Below, piece by piece: positions 37,273-49,520 of a stretch of 64,000 nucleotides of DNA. The notes below the pieces were generated by a model that had not been told where the DNA came from, ran no database searches, and saw only the letters and a program-made list of their open reading frames with translations. The position numbers were made by a program, and so were the translations under genes. Numbering within the stretch: the stretch's first letter is position 1; every line of letters starts with the position of its first letter. The stretch lies in the NCBI GenBank assembly GCA_963920665.1, contig OY987264.1, forward strand, positions 34,142,906 to 34,206,905, given 5' to 3'. This DNA is from Straminergon stramineum (taxonomy: Eukaryota; Streptophyta; Bryopsida; Hypnales; Calliergonaceae).

Positions 37273-39403
37273 CTACTTCTCCATGAGTCTTCTACTTGTT
37301 CGACGAGGGTGCGAGTGAGGACTACGTCTACCACTTGTCCCTCCAAGGCTAGTTTCTTCCTCCATGTCAACCCTCTCAAATTGCCGTTTTGTTTCCAGAG
37401 AGTGGTCATCCTCCTCTTCAATCTTCCGTTTACTCTTCTTCTTTGGAGTTATGTCCACTTCGTGGGCCTTCAAAGCCACCATAGCACAATCCACATCATC
37501 CATCAGTTTGTTTATCATTGCATCCTTACATTTCACATGGAGCCAAAAGGGGTCATTTCCCTCCTCTAAATATGACCTCTACTTCATTATAGCCTCATTC
37601 ATCCTTGTGTCAAATGCCTTGGCAATGTCTTTTATTTTATTCTCTGTCATTGAGTTACCGTATAGGTCAACTATGGAACAAACTTTTACTACTTCTTCCA
37701 ATTTTGATAAAATGAGGGCCCGCCCTATCAATTCTGTATTGTATCCCTCCAATTGCTTAATGACCTCAGGATTTTGCTCTACCTCCACCAAGAGGTCATT
37801 TGGACCCTGCTTCATCCATTCTTTTTTGGGAATTCGGAAGAATTTCTGGTGTTGTGAGCTCCAATGCCCTCCCATGCTACAATAGAACAATTCTTGAGAC
37901 TCGCCATTAGGAATCCCAAAGGCACGCAACTCCACCTCCACATCTTGCGTCATCCAGAAGAACTCATCCTTAGGGGCGGTAGGGCCATCAGACATCTCAT
38001 GAAATTGTTCTTCAGCATCCTACTTCATTGGTTTTGCCCAATGCAAGTAGTTTTGGAATTTGTATGGCCCTTGGTCAAGTGGAAGGGTCCACCGATTGTA
38101 TTCGTGTCTTGATGGCATACGATGCAAAATCCCTAGAATTTCATACAACCTTGGACTTAGAGGAATGCGACACTCCGAACAACGGAGTTGAAATTCCGCT
38201 AATCTTTGAATGCAAAAGACATGGAAAGTGTGGATACATTGACCTAATGCTATAGCTCCTCTGGGCCTAAAACGACCTTGGCAAAGAAAACAATGACCTT
38301 CCAAGATGGGAGTATTCGAAAAACTACCCAGTACAAGTTGTTTGTCATGTTGATGGAAGTGAGTTGACAACATACTATAAGGGACCCATCCTTCTTCCGG
38401 TTCCAAGGCCCAATTGATATTCTCTATATCATTTATATCATAGGTCTTGCCGTGGTTTAAGCCCTCATACATTCTATCCATGTTCCCCCAAACTATAAGT
38501 TTTAAATCAGGGTCCTTTCTTTCATCCTCTAACTTCTCCACAAAACACAAATGAAAGCTCCTCACGTTCTCGTATGTTGCGTCCAATTTGAGTGCATACC
38601 TCAAGAGCCCATTTATGAGTCCAAATGATATAGAGGATTGTTCTTGTAGTTGCCTCGCCCACATCACCCAACATAAGTTTGTCTTTTCTATTGGCAAGAT
38701 TTCACTTAGGAACCCTACTTGTTCCATTCATTTCATTGTGGACTCGACCTCATTCTTTGCTTGAATTGCCAAATCCAATTGATGCTTTAAATCTTCAACT
38801 TCATGGTCTTCTATTTTTGTAGAAGTATCTTGGATAGAGGGAAAACCTAAAAGTTTAGGGCTCTCAATAGTCCATGGGAGTCCAACTATTGCATCCACGG
38901 CTTTGCCCTTGTAAAGAGAAAGAGAGAGTTCATCGCTCTCTTGAGTTGGTTGACTTGCCTACAGTAGACTTGCTCTATCGTTCCATTGTTCAGCTACCTT
39001 CTCATTCTCCAATATCAACAATGTTTTGCGAAGTCATTCTAATATCTCCTCGGATGTCTTCAACTCCAATGCCAATTTCTCATTCTTGGCCTTTAGATTT
39101 TCATTTGTGAGCTTAGAAGTCTCGTTTTCTTTCTTGAACCTCTTATTGTCATTGTTCAAGGTCCTCCAATAGACACAATTGGACACCGTTTTATGTTGCT
39201 TCTGCAATATCTCATATTTTGCCTTGAGGTCATCATGGTCTTCCTTGGAATCACACACCTCCTTCAATTCTTGATTCTCTTGTTCAAGAAAAACAATATA
39301 CTGAAGCTCTTTCACTTTCTCGTCCTCTAGTTTGTTTGCAAACTTGACAAACTTCTTGAAAGCCAAAGCACCATGTAAAATGGATGGCATCATTTTGGAA
39401 AAT
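37273..39403 (-). pseudogene. Gene Z, 3' part: coiled coil and RING-H2 protein
   Basis: One reading frame runs from 39403 to 37273 without a frameshift, broken by several TGA/TAG codons. In order: a long coiled coil (about 39360-39034, Leu/Glu/Lys heptads such as KELQYIVFLEQENQELKEV); a linker with PWTIESPKLLGFPS; an uncharacterised part (MEQVGFLSEI, WARQLQEQ, IVWGNMDRMYEG); a complete RING-H2 finger at about 38185-38295 with spacing C-x2-C-x14-C-x-H-x2-H-x2-C-x10-C-x2-C; a domain with QDVEVELRAFGIPNG and CSMGGHWSSQHQKFFRIP; and a basic tail (KKKSKRKIEEEDDH). The RING-H2 suggests a ubiquitin E3 ligase-like protein. The 5' half lies at 47696-49119, beyond an LTR. The true stop is uncertain, as the frame stays protein-like to about 37200. 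Confidence 0.8.
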
Positions 39404-39743
39404 TGTGAGCCCCTAATTCGTCACTAGGGTCTCACTCATTTTTTTTTTGATTTTGTTATTTTAAATGCACTTTTATATACAAAAAGCCCAAGAAAGAATG
39501 TAGAACCAAAATAGGAGTGTCACATTTCAATATAATATTTGGTCTAATTTTAGAATATTATAGCTAGAATGACCCAACCATGAGTTGTAAATAGGTTAGA
39601 ACCAGGGTTGACAAAAGTGAGCGTCCCAAGCAAAATCGTGTCCAAAAATCAGACGTCCAGACGTCTGGTTGTCCGGACTCCGTGGACGCTGCGTCTCCGG
39701 TGGGTAAAAAATGTTGTCCGCAAATTTACCCTAGGTAAATGCG

Positions 39744-40700
39744 GTCAGGCGGACGGGCGGTTGGGCGGTCAGGCGGACGAGGAATCAGCTGGGCGGACGC
39801 TCACAATGTAGTCACAGCAACTTTCAAATGCAATTTCCGAATTCATTTTTTACAATTTTAGGCCGCGTAATATATCGTTGGAAAGGTCTTGGAAATACCT
39901 TTCCAACGGTATATCACACGCCCTCAAACACCAAAATCTCCAACCGGAAATGCTAGGAGAAGTATGATGCTTCAAAAAGTGAGTGTCCGCCTTGGAGTTT
40001 GGCAGTCCGCCCTCCCGTCCGTCCTCCCGTCCGCCCCCCTCCGTCTGCTTGGCGGACAGGCGGATGGGTGGACGGGGAATCAGTTGGGCGGACGCTCACA
40101 ATGTAGTCACAGCAAATTCAAATGCAATTTCCGAATTCATTTTTTACAATTTTAGGGCGTGTAATATACCATTGGAAAGGTCTTGGAAAGACCTTTCCAA
40201 TGGTATATCACACGCCCCAAAACACCTAAATCTCCAACCGGAAATTCCAGGAGAAGTATGATGCTTCAAAAAGTGAGTGTCCGCCTTGGAGTTTGCCCGT
40301 CTGCTGCCCCCCCGTCCGCTTGGCGGACGGGCGGATGGGCGGACGGGCGCCTGGGGAATCAGCTGGGCGGACGCTCACTATGTAGTCACAGCAACTTCAA
40401 ATGCAATTTCCGAATTCATTTTTTACCATTTTGAGGCGCACAATATATCGTTGGAAAGGTCTTGGAAAGACCTTTCCAATGGTATATCACATGCCCTGAA
40501 ACACCTAAATCTCCAACCGGAAATGTCAAGAGAAGTTTGTTGCTTCAAAAAGTAAGTGTCTGCCTTGGTGTTTGGCCGTCCGCCTAGCCGTCCGCCCTCC
40601 TGTCCGCCACAAGCCTTTTCCGTCCGCCATTGCCGACCGCCCCGACCTTCCGAGCCAACATAATGCTGTCCGCCTCCTTATTTAACCTACTTGACATCTG
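39744..40700 (+). repeat. Left subterminal array of the hAT element
   Basis: Three units of roughly 290 bp (starting about 39795, 40085 and 40370). Each contains CTCACWATGTAGTCACAGCA, a GGAAAGGTCTTGGAAAGACC palindrome and a block of GGCGGACGGG / CCGTCCGCCC motifs. The palindromes lie at about 39870-39914, 40164-40208 and 40443-40487; each could form a stem of about 20 bp. Confidence 0.85.
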
Positions 40701-40866
40701 TCCGTGGGCAATTTTATTACATTTAATTCTGAAAAGTGCAAAACTGCTACTTCATTTCCAAAAAAAGACTCTTTAATGCGACAAGTATCCAATGCAATAT
40801 TAATGTAAGAAAAGAATAATTCCAAGTTTTCCACTCCACATTTAAACATGCTTTCCAAACCCTATA

Positions 40867-40892
40867 CTCTAAACCCTAAACCCTAAACCCTA
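40867..40892 (+). repeat. Short telomere-like tract
   Basis: Three to four units of CCCTAAA, the plant telomere motif. An interstitial tract inside the hAT core. Confidence 0.8.
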
Positions 40893-42419
40893 CCAAAAAA
40901 TTTGAATTGTAGAACCCTCAATTGTACATATTAACTTATAACGTTGTAGGAGTTTTCAAAAGTAGTGGTGTGATGTGTGAAATATGTTTTATTTTTTAAT
41001 ATTTGAAGTTTAGAATGCAATCATGACAATGTGATGCATATGTAGATCTTACTATCTTTGTCATTTAGGTTTCAATTGTTCTTAAGATTTACTTTATTAT
41101 GGGCTACTACACAATTGTGGATCATTGGATTATAACCTAGAGTATTTCTTCAATTTTTGTTATAGAATGCATTGATAGTACAAAATACCAACGTAAATAT
41201 TCTAAAAGAATTTATATTATCTCATTATTCTATTACAACATTTATGGGATGATGCTCAAAATGATTTAAGTACTTTAATGTAATTTTATATGATATGATG
41301 TGGACTACATTAAAGTAAGCATTTTTACAATAAAAATGAAATGGAGGTTCTTATCATACATGCTTATACTTATGTATACATGTGTACACCCTAAATTGTA
41401 AACCATCAATAAATTTATCACAACCCTAAAATATTAGAGCTTAGGTAGTGTAAAATGTGATTGACCTCCAAATATGATGAGCTTTCAAAATTCAAATACA
41501 ACAATTGAGATAAGTAGGTCATACTCCAATGATTACAAGTCCATTTCATCTCAAGACTTTTTCGCAAATGATTTTATGAGAAGGTTCATAATATCATATC
41601 TTGTAGATTATAAATTTACAATATTGATTTAATTGCTTATGTAGTTGTGTAGGCCAAGGATTTTTTTAAATCTTGAACCCGCAAAGTCCTAAGCCTTTTT
41701 TTTTCTATCAAATATCATTCAAAATTGCCATTTCTATTGTGAAGAGCAAAAAACTTTATAAATTAACTTTATATCTAACCATAGGAATTTGTACTAGATT
41801 AGTACAAAAATGTATGGGAATAATGTTATCATCTTGATAACATTAAATGCATACATTGCATGATATTTGTATTTAAAGAAAAAAAATCTTTTCTTTTGTC
41901 TTGCTATACTTGATTCTTGGGCTTTTCATTTTCTTCGCTTTAAATTTTGGCACTAACAATTTTAATTTTATAATATTTTCTATTGAAAAATCTAGCTAAT
42001 AAGCGAAGAATCTTAGATAAAAATTCAAAAATAAATCATTTCATTGAGATCATATTTCACAAGAGTCCTCTATAAGAGTGTAGGGCCTTTGAGACTTTAG
42101 GAAATAATTACTTTCCTTCAAAGGCATAGAAATCAATTAGAAATTGAATCCAATTAAATTGTTACAATTTTGACTTTGAATATCTTTTGCTATTAGCCAA
42201 AAAGTATTGTTGATATGGCAAACTTGTAAAAAACCACCAATGTAAAACTAAATTCCTTTTAATTACACATCCATTTGAATTTTTTGTTTACAAATCAAAT
42301 GATTTTCCAAAGAAGAGGCTATTTGGTGACACTTTTCATAGTTGTATTGATTTAGTGCCTCACTATATAACATAATAAAGACATAATTTCTATAGCTTTC
42401 TTCATTCACCATGCATTGC

Positions 42420-42850
42420 ATGCTCTACCTGTTCGCTCATCTGCCTACCTCTACAAAGTTAAAAACACCTCTCCCTCTCACCCTCTCCCTTGTCCACCCG
42501 TCCGCCATGGGCCGACCTCCACCAAATTGAAAACACTTCACTCTCGCGCCCAACTCTCGCTCCCGCCTTCCTCCCCGTCCGCCATGGGCCGACCTCCACC
42601 AAATTGAAAATACTTGACTCTTGCATCCAACTCTTGCTCCCGCCTTCCTCCCCGTCCGCCTGTCCGCTCGTCCGCCTATCTACCCGTCCGCCTATCTACC
42701 CGTCCGCCAATCCACCATAGGTTGAATTCCACCAACTTGAAAACACATCACCCATGGCCCCTTGCACCCGCCTCTCCCTCTAGCCTTTCCTCCCCGTTCG
42801 CCGTCTGCCCGTCCGCATTCACCATCCGCCCGTCCACCCATCCGCCTAGC
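42420..42850 (+). repeat. Minisatellite of CCGTCCGCC-rich units in the hAT element
   Basis: Imperfect units of about 75-100 bp, each with a CCCGTCCGCC block, then CCACCAAATTGAAAACAC, then a pyrimidine-rich spacer. Four recognisable copies. It marks the inner edge of the right subterminal region. Confidence 0.75.
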
Positions 42851-42859
42851 GAACAAGAG

Positions 42860-43850
42860 GGTGAACAGCAAGGCGCACGCCCATGTTTTGAAGTAACAAA
42901 CTTCTTTTGATCATTCCGATTGGAGATTTTTTATTTTTGGGGCGTGTGATATACCATTGGAAAGGTATTTCCAAGACATTTCCAACGGTATATTACACGC
43001 TCCAAAATTCTAAAAAACAAATTCGGAAATTGCAAGTGAAAGTTGTTGCGACTACATAGTGAGCATCCGCCCAACTGATCGCCTGTCTGCCAAGCAGACG
43101 GGGAGGGGCGGACGGGAGGGCGGATGGCTAGGCGGATAGGCGGACATCAAGGCGGACGCCCATGTTTTGAAGCAACAAACTTCATTTGACATTTTCGATT
43201 GGAGATTTTTGACTTTTTGGGGCGTGTGATATACCATTGGAAAGGTATTTCCAAGACCTTTCCAACGGTATATTACACGCTCCAAAATTCTAAAAAACAA
43301 ATTCGGAAATTGCAAGTGAAAGTTGTTGCGACTACATAGTGAGCATCCGCCCAACTGATCGCCTGTCCGCCCGTCCGCTTGGCGGATAGGGTGGGGCGGA
43401 CAGGAGGGCAGACAGCTAGGCGAACGGGTGGACACCAAGGCGGACGCCCATGTTTTGAAGCAACAAACTTCATTTGACATTTCCGATTGGAGATTTTTAA
43501 TTTTTGGACTGTGTGATATACCATTGGAAAGGTATTTCTAAGACTTTTCCAACGGTATATTACACGCTCAAAAATTCTAAAAAACAAATTCGGAAATTGC
43601 AAGTGAAAGTGGCTACGACTACATAGTGAGCATCCGCCCGTTCGCTCGGTGGACGGAGTGGGCGGACAGGGTCGCGGACGGGCGGACGGGCTACAGAAAC
43701 CGCGGACGGCGGTGTGGACGGGGTCACGGACGGGAAATTACCCCAGGGTAAAAACCAAATTTTCCGAATGTCACAGGACGTCCAGGGGGGTCGCGGACGC
43801 GGACACCAGACGTCCGAATGCTGGCGGCTATGTCAGGACGCCCTATCAAC
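42860..43850 (-). repeat. Right subterminal array, inverted relative to the left one
   Basis: Three units of about 290 bp that are reverse complements of the left units (CATGTTTTGAAGCAACAAAC, palindromes at about 42950-42993, 43230-43272 and 43516-43560, then GCATCCGCCC). Together with the left array they form long inverted subterminal repeats around a unique core. Confidence 0.85.
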
Positions 43851-45020
43851 CTTGGTTAGAACCCAACTAATCGTGGCAAATTCGTCAAATATGAGTGATG
43901 GGTGTATCAGGCTCAAAAACTCACATGGAAAGGACATCTCTAAGCTAGAATTGGTTGAGGGAACCTTGATGAGGTATAGAAGCCAGTTCCCGAAAATAGA
44001 TTCCAATTCCCTATTTCATTGACGAAATAGCGGAATCCCAATTGTTGGCTTGCAGATGTTGAAAATACCAAGGCAGGCCCATGGAAGAATCTCATGTCCA
44101 AGGAGGGTGGTTGATGTTACACCCATGCCCAAGAACCAACGGTGAAGTCGGTTCACCAAGATTCCCCTAGTGTGGCTTGTGAATGTCGAAAATATCAAGG
44201 CGAGACTATGGAGGAATCTAAGGTCCAAGGAGAGTGGTTTGGGGTTAAACCCATACCCGGGAACCAACAGCGAAGTTGGTTTGCCAAGATTCCCCCTGGT
44301 GTGAAAGATTCCCAAGCCACCAATAATTAAATGAGGGAGTGAAAATTGTCCCCCCTAGGCCGATGTGTAGAGTAAAAATATGAGCCTACACATGTGTTGT
44401 GGGATCCCATAGGAGGTGCCACGAAAAGTTTCGGAATTTTCTGATAGTCAGAAGATGTCTTTCTAGACGGTCAACTATCCAAACCTGCGATGGGAAATTC
44501 CTAGAAATTCCCCACATGACGTTAAATTCCCACTAAAAATTAGCATAGAATCATTTATGTTAATAAGCTGCCCCGACAAGTTTCAAGACATTTTGATAGT
44601 CAGAAGTACTCGAATCTGCAACATTCCTCGATAATTAACGGAAATGAAAGTCCACAATGGGTTTGACTGGTGGAGTGGGAGCATATGGAAGCGGAATGGA
44701 GCACGAGATAGGTCTTTTCTCACTCCCCCATACCTACTTAGGAGCCTAGGCTAGTTACTTTTGCTAGAAAAGTCAAACTCCAAAAGTTGGGATTTTTTCC
44801 AGTTTTGGGCGTTAAGTTGGTGCTAGGTTTTGTTGTGATTTTGAAGATAGAGAAGGGGGGGGGGTTTACTCTAAACTAATAATGACCTTCTGTAGTCAAT
44901 GGCACAATATGTTTGCGATTCGAAGTTAATCTCCAAAAGTTAGCTTAGTGGGCCAATATAGGACGAAAACCTTGAGTTTTGGATGAAAATTCAAGAAGAT
45001 AAGGTTAACTTAGATGAACG

Positions 45021-45075
45021 AGGAGAGGTGGGTGCCCGGGAAAGAGTATAAAAGGGCACCCCTTCTCCTCTCTCA
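45021..45075 (+). promoter_or_regulatory. TATA block of LTR A
   Basis: TATAAAA at 45047 is enclosed by an inverted repeat, GGTGCCC before it and GGGCACC after it. The same block lies at 19485-19520 (minus), 30632-30665 and 61775-61815, in the last two with a changed TATA. The conservation suggests the LTR promoter. Confidence 0.65.
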
Positions 45076-47695
45076 CAACCCCCTTTTTTGTGTAATTGGG
45101 TCTATCGGGTCCAACTAATGTTGGAAATTGTAGCATTTTTAGCCACAAACCTTGCAACGGTGTTTTTTGGGCATTTTAGGCCATTGTTGTTGTTTTTGGA
45201 GCTTACAAGGTCTTTTGAGGGTCCCTTACTTTTTTTTAAGTGAGCGTGGTAGTAACTCTTCTAAGCTTAAATTTACTTACTGTGTTGCTGAAGATTGTGT
45301 GTGCTTACCCTTAAAAGACCTTTTTGGTCACTCTCCTTGCTTTGTTGTGTACTAACCCTGAAGCAACCCCCCATATGACTGGTGATGCCGCTTTGGGGGG
45401 CCTTTAGTTCAAGTCATTTATGTTATTAACATGTATCGCTAGCCTTTGAGTGTCAAAGGTCCCTTCCTCTTCTTTTGTCCTTATTCCTGACATTGACGTG
45501 GTATTCCTTTGTGAGAGATACGAGGGTGTGAGGATAGTGGATCCCACCCATACAACGAAGCTTTGAACCCTCATAGGGTGAAAAGGTCCTAGTGGTGTGT
45601 TAAAAGAGGGAATGACAGCGAAGCTTTGAACCCTCTAGGGATAAAAAGTCTTAGTAGTGTGTGAAAAGAGGGAACGACAGCGAAGCTTTGAACCCCCAAG
45701 GGATAAAAAGTCTTAGCAATGCGTTAAAACCACCTCATGGGAGCACTGTGAGACTACGTGGTTATTCTCCCCACAAGGTTTAGTTCCCAAAATGCGTTGG
45801 GAACAAACCAAGGTTTAGATCCTCAAAAGTAAGAATTAGAGGGTAGCAAGAGCGTGAGATGGAAAGGACCCTTCGCCCCCCATAAGCCTAAAAATACCGC
45901 CTACTAGCATAGTCATAACCATCTAAGCTCCCTATAGAAAATAAGCACCAAAATTGGCCAAAGAAAAGGTCACAAACAGAACCCCAGTCCAGCCAGATCA
46001 ACACCCCAAACCAGCCCGGATACCCAGGAGGGGGCCGACTGAGTACCGCAGGTGGACCGGCAGGGTAGGGCCGGACGTTGGAAGAGCTAGGGTCCAGTAT
46101 CCGGAGCCTAAGGGAGTCGGAGGCTTGCAAAATCGGATTATAGTATCAGGCGCTCGGGGGGAGTCGGGTTACAATATTGGATGCTTGGGGAGTCAGGGTC
46201 CAGTAGTCCCAGTGAAGGGGGGGGAGGGGAAGTAAAAATACAGCAAGCCAAGGGTGAAGGAAGAAGGAAAAATACCGACCAAAGGTCTCTGTTACTGTAA
46301 CATAGCCCTTGGGGCGGGGAGTCCAATGCCCCATCTCCCGGAAAACTCGTTGAGGTGTGAAAGCAAACAAAGAAGGAAGGGGTGGAGATGGCGGGAGGCC
46401 GGAAGAATGAGAAGAAGTGACAAGAGGGAAGACAACTTGAAGGAAGAAAGTGAAGGTAGATAGGATAGGGGGGAATCTTCAAAGCTCACTTAAGCCCTTA
46501 GATTAGAAGTAGGTAATCGCCATGAAATTAAGTGTGGGACATAAGTGTAGGGCTTAAGACATAGGACGTAAGAAATAACTCAACCCATGGAAGATGGTAT
46601 GACATGTCCTTAAGGTTAGCTTAGTAGGTGGAAGCAAAGGTAGTTGGGCCGTCTTAGAGTGTGGGAGGAAAGAAAAGGGGAGAGAAGGGAAGAATTAAAG
46701 AGAATCCACAATTAAACCCTTGTATCAATTTATTTTATGATTAGAACGGTGATTCGTTGTCTCATGGCACGGGAGTTCATGGCGGAGAAGGTAGAGCTTC
46801 CGTTGAGCACGATCAATGACTCAAGTTCTAAGGTATGAGTCAAACCTTCCCAAACTTCCCTAGGTCCCTAATTAAAAGCTAGTGGCATGGGCCGAAACCT
46901 ACCTCTAAGTCAGACCCTTAGGACTATAGGTCAGGTCATTTCCAGGGACATAAACGCAAAGAGGGAGGCTGTAGCTTTTCAAAATTCTAAGGCATGCCCA
47001 AATCGGGTAAAAATTGAGAAAGTTATTGCCAGATGAAGTTTCAGGTCAATATGGATGAAGAATAGCCAAATTCCGAATATGACAGAGAACTAAGTAGTAT
47101 AGGAGGAGGCTAACAAATAGGATCCGGGGCCAAATGGAAAAGTTAATTCCGAAGTATAGGTTAGGAGAAATTAGCAGATGAAGTTTAGGTAAGGCTTGGA
47201 TGAAAATTTTGTAGGAATCCCCGATGAAGGCCCAACTACAGATCTAGATAGGAGAAATTCTTTTGACCCATACCTGAAATTTTCGGATATTTCTGAATTG
47301 GGGAGCTAGGTGAAATCGATGGATGAAGTTTGAGGAACCGAGTAGCGGTCAAACTTCATCCACCCATAACTTTGGCTAGGAAGGTTGGATAGGGTCGAGT
47401 CTTATGTTTTTAGAAATGGCACAAGATGAACTAGATATTTCTTAGATAAGTTCTGACCTAGCGTAGATTCTATCCAGATCCTACAGTAGGCCCTCCATTC
47501 GGTCGGCTGAAACATTGGAAGTAGATTATGTGAATCTTGCAAAATTGGGGTCACTTAGTCACTTAGTAAAAAGATCCATTGATTGGAAGGCACAATGGAC
47601 CACACTTAGACACCCAAAGGTAGGAGTCACTTAGCCAAAACCCAAAACTTGGTTGTGTTTGCGAATTACCAAAGGTGGGTAATTTGGCACCCACA

Positions 47696-49119
47696 AAAAT
47701 GTATCCGTTATTTTTGCAAGGGCAAGCGTCAATACAGCCACAATCCTAGTTGTACATGATAGAAAATAAGTCGTTCTGAACATCTCGCCAAATCCCATTG
47801 TTGCCTTGCTAGAAGTAGAATTGTGTCCTTCATTTGTAGTGTCACCTTCATTACTCGTGCCACCTTCATTTCCATTGTCAGTTGCACCTCACTCAATTTC
47901 AAATTGGCTCCATCGGAGGGTACATTGCAACAAGTTCTCTAACTCTTCTAATAGAGGCATCTTCTACAATGACTCTAAATCCTTCAGACCCAACAATGCT
48001 AGTAATGGATGGTCTTCCAAATTCAGCGTCTCTTCGTTGTTGTAGACAACAAACTCGTTCTCTGAGTCCATCCCTACACTTGTCAATTCACTAGGGTGCT
48101 CTTCATTCCTGTTTGGTAACGTTGGCCCTTCATTTGCTGAGCTATGAATTGGACTTAGTCCTCTCGATGAGTGAACGGGTGAAAGGACATTGAACATGAT
48201 GTCTTGGGCATTGCTATTCAAAAACCTATCAATACAAATGTGTGCCTTAGCAATTTCTTCTATAAAAACCTTTTCCTTCTACTTTCGTGGCTTCAATGTT
48301 GACCCATGTTCTGTAGAACAAGGTGGCTTTTTTGGAGCATTTTCCACCCGCACCCCTTTTGTCACGTTAGGTGTAGGATTCAAATCTTTTGATGGAGTCC
48401 TAAACCCCTCTCCCTCCACACCTACTAAAAAAGAAGTACTCCCTGCTTTAGTGTTACATGTAGCACTTGGCTCTACTACCTTCTTTTTTCCATGCACAAC
48501 TTCTGCACTATGCACTTTGGATTGAAGAGGGATGTGAATGTGGTCTGCAACATTCCTTGATGCCGCATTTGCTTCATATGCTCTAGGAAATTGTACCTTT
48601 GGATTGAATGTATTAGGAATGTCTTTCTAATGTGGACTAATTGCAAGTGGAACTGACGCTATCGTAGGGTACGTGCTCCAATCCACCTTGGGAGCCAAAA
48701 TCTGTTCAACATAAACCATGCTTGCCAAGCTGTAGTTAATTCTGCCCTTGCTCATAGCCTTGTTTGGAAAAAGGGTTTGCCACACCTCTATGGAGCGATG
48801 GAAAAAATGATCACTGAGACAATTTGCCGGTTTAAAACAATATTCACGAGTGTGAAGATTGTGACAATCTTGAGGCCACAACTTCCCAATGTGATACATT
48901 TTCATGTATTTTCTGCACAGTTTGAAGGTCCAATACTCCACGTCCTCCGTCTCCCAATCGATCTTTGCCTTGATGTTGACTTCATCCAAAATGTCAAAAT
49001 GCAACTGTTGTCCCGCCCCCTTTTGGTTTTGATCTTTTGTTGCTTTCAACTACAACACCATCCGCACCTATCATGATTACTTGATCATTAAATGTCCCCT
49101 TAGAACTTGAAGTTTCCAT
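47696..49119 (-). pseudogene. Gene Z, 5' part: N-terminal CxxC-type domain and Ser/Asn-rich linker
   Basis: Start ATG at 49119 (METSSSKGTFND), one frameshift near 49035, then one frame with stops to the LTR junction at 47696. The first 150 residues form a domain with LCRKYMKMYHIGKLWPQD, a Cys in the next segment, RSIEVWQTLFPNK and INYSLASMVYVEQILAPKVD. This domain is shared with the plus-strand gene at 52948, where the first block reads CTTCKHYVKMSHIVKLWPTD. A low-complexity linker follows, with LSPVHSSRGLSPIHSS and Asn/Gly/Glu-rich repeats of the type NEGGTSNEGD. It continues in frame into the coiled-coil/RING part at 39403, so the whole protein would be near 1190 residues. Function unknown; the Cys/His pattern hints at zinc binding. 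Confidence 0.78.
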
Positions 49120-49339
49120 TTTCTAACTTCACACCCCTTGACCAATTCTTCATAAATAAAAAATGAATATTGTGTTTGCATGTCCATATGTAACCAAGGT
49201 AGTAAATCCAATGTGTAATGAAAGATATTTGACCCCCACTCTCCACCACGTAGGAGCAGCTAGCGTGGGAAGCAATAGTAGCACATCCAACATGGCTATG
49301 ATGCCCAAATGGAAGAGTGAAAGTGAGGAGAAAGCCTTT

Positions 49340-49520
49340 GGCCGTCCACCAATATACCCGTCCACTTCCAGACTTAGAACAAGTCTGGGACCGGACCTGT
49401 CCCGGACCACGTAGACATGGCCTGAGCCAACGAACTATCGACCGGACGGCCAAGTAGACGACCCAATTGCGTCCGCAGAGAAAACATGAGGACAAGTGGA
49501 CGGGTCGACTACTTCCAGCA
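49340..49520 (-). promoter_or_regulatory. Promoter region of gene Z
   Basis: On the minus strand, a cluster of GTCCG/CGGAC motifs (CGTCCACTTG, TGCGGACGCA, GGCCGTCCGG) is followed by GGACGGGTATATTGGTGGAC, a TATA-like box near 49356, about 235 bp before the start codon. The same layout precedes the genes at 52948 and 55819. Confidence 0.5.

Larger units (their letters stand above)
39603..43854. mobile_element. Complete non-autonomous hAT element (4252 bp)
   Basis: Terminal inverted repeats are CAGGGTTGA at the left and CAAGGTTGA (reverse complement of the right end), with perfect 8-bp duplications GTTAGAAC at 39595-39602 and 43855-43862. The sister LTR at about 60738 shows the empty site (AATAGGTTAGAACCCAACTA). 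The interior has no transposase. Each side carries three units of about 290 bp in opposite orientation, separated by GGCGGACG-rich blocks, around an AT-rich core (40700-42400). The motif-rich flanks are presumably transposase-binding subterminal repeats, by analogy with Ac. A related transposase gene lies at 32070-36550. Confidence 0.93.
39404..47695 (+). mobile_element. Solo LTR A inserted inside gene Z
   Basis: Begins TGTGAGCCCCTAATTCGTC and ends GGCACCCACA. Perfect 5-bp duplications AAAAT lie at 39399-39403 and 47696-47700. The gross length of 8292 bp includes a hAT element with its 8-bp duplication (4260 bp), so the LTR itself is about 4.03 kb. No retroelement coding region is attached. 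Removing the LTR plus one AAAAT (8297 bp) joins the two gene Z halves in frame through codons for ITDTFSKMMPS, which confirms the boundaries independently. Confidence 0.93.

Noticed and set aside
39743..43602. Pro/Arg/Ala-rich frames in the hAT element
   Set aside because: They arise from GGCGGACG and CCGTCCGCC arrays and have no protein-like features beyond the repeat.
42420..43850. Regularly spaced palindromic repeats suggesting a CRISPR array
   Set aside because: The units are about 290 bp, spacers are not unique, they lie within hAT termini, and the DNA is from a plant.
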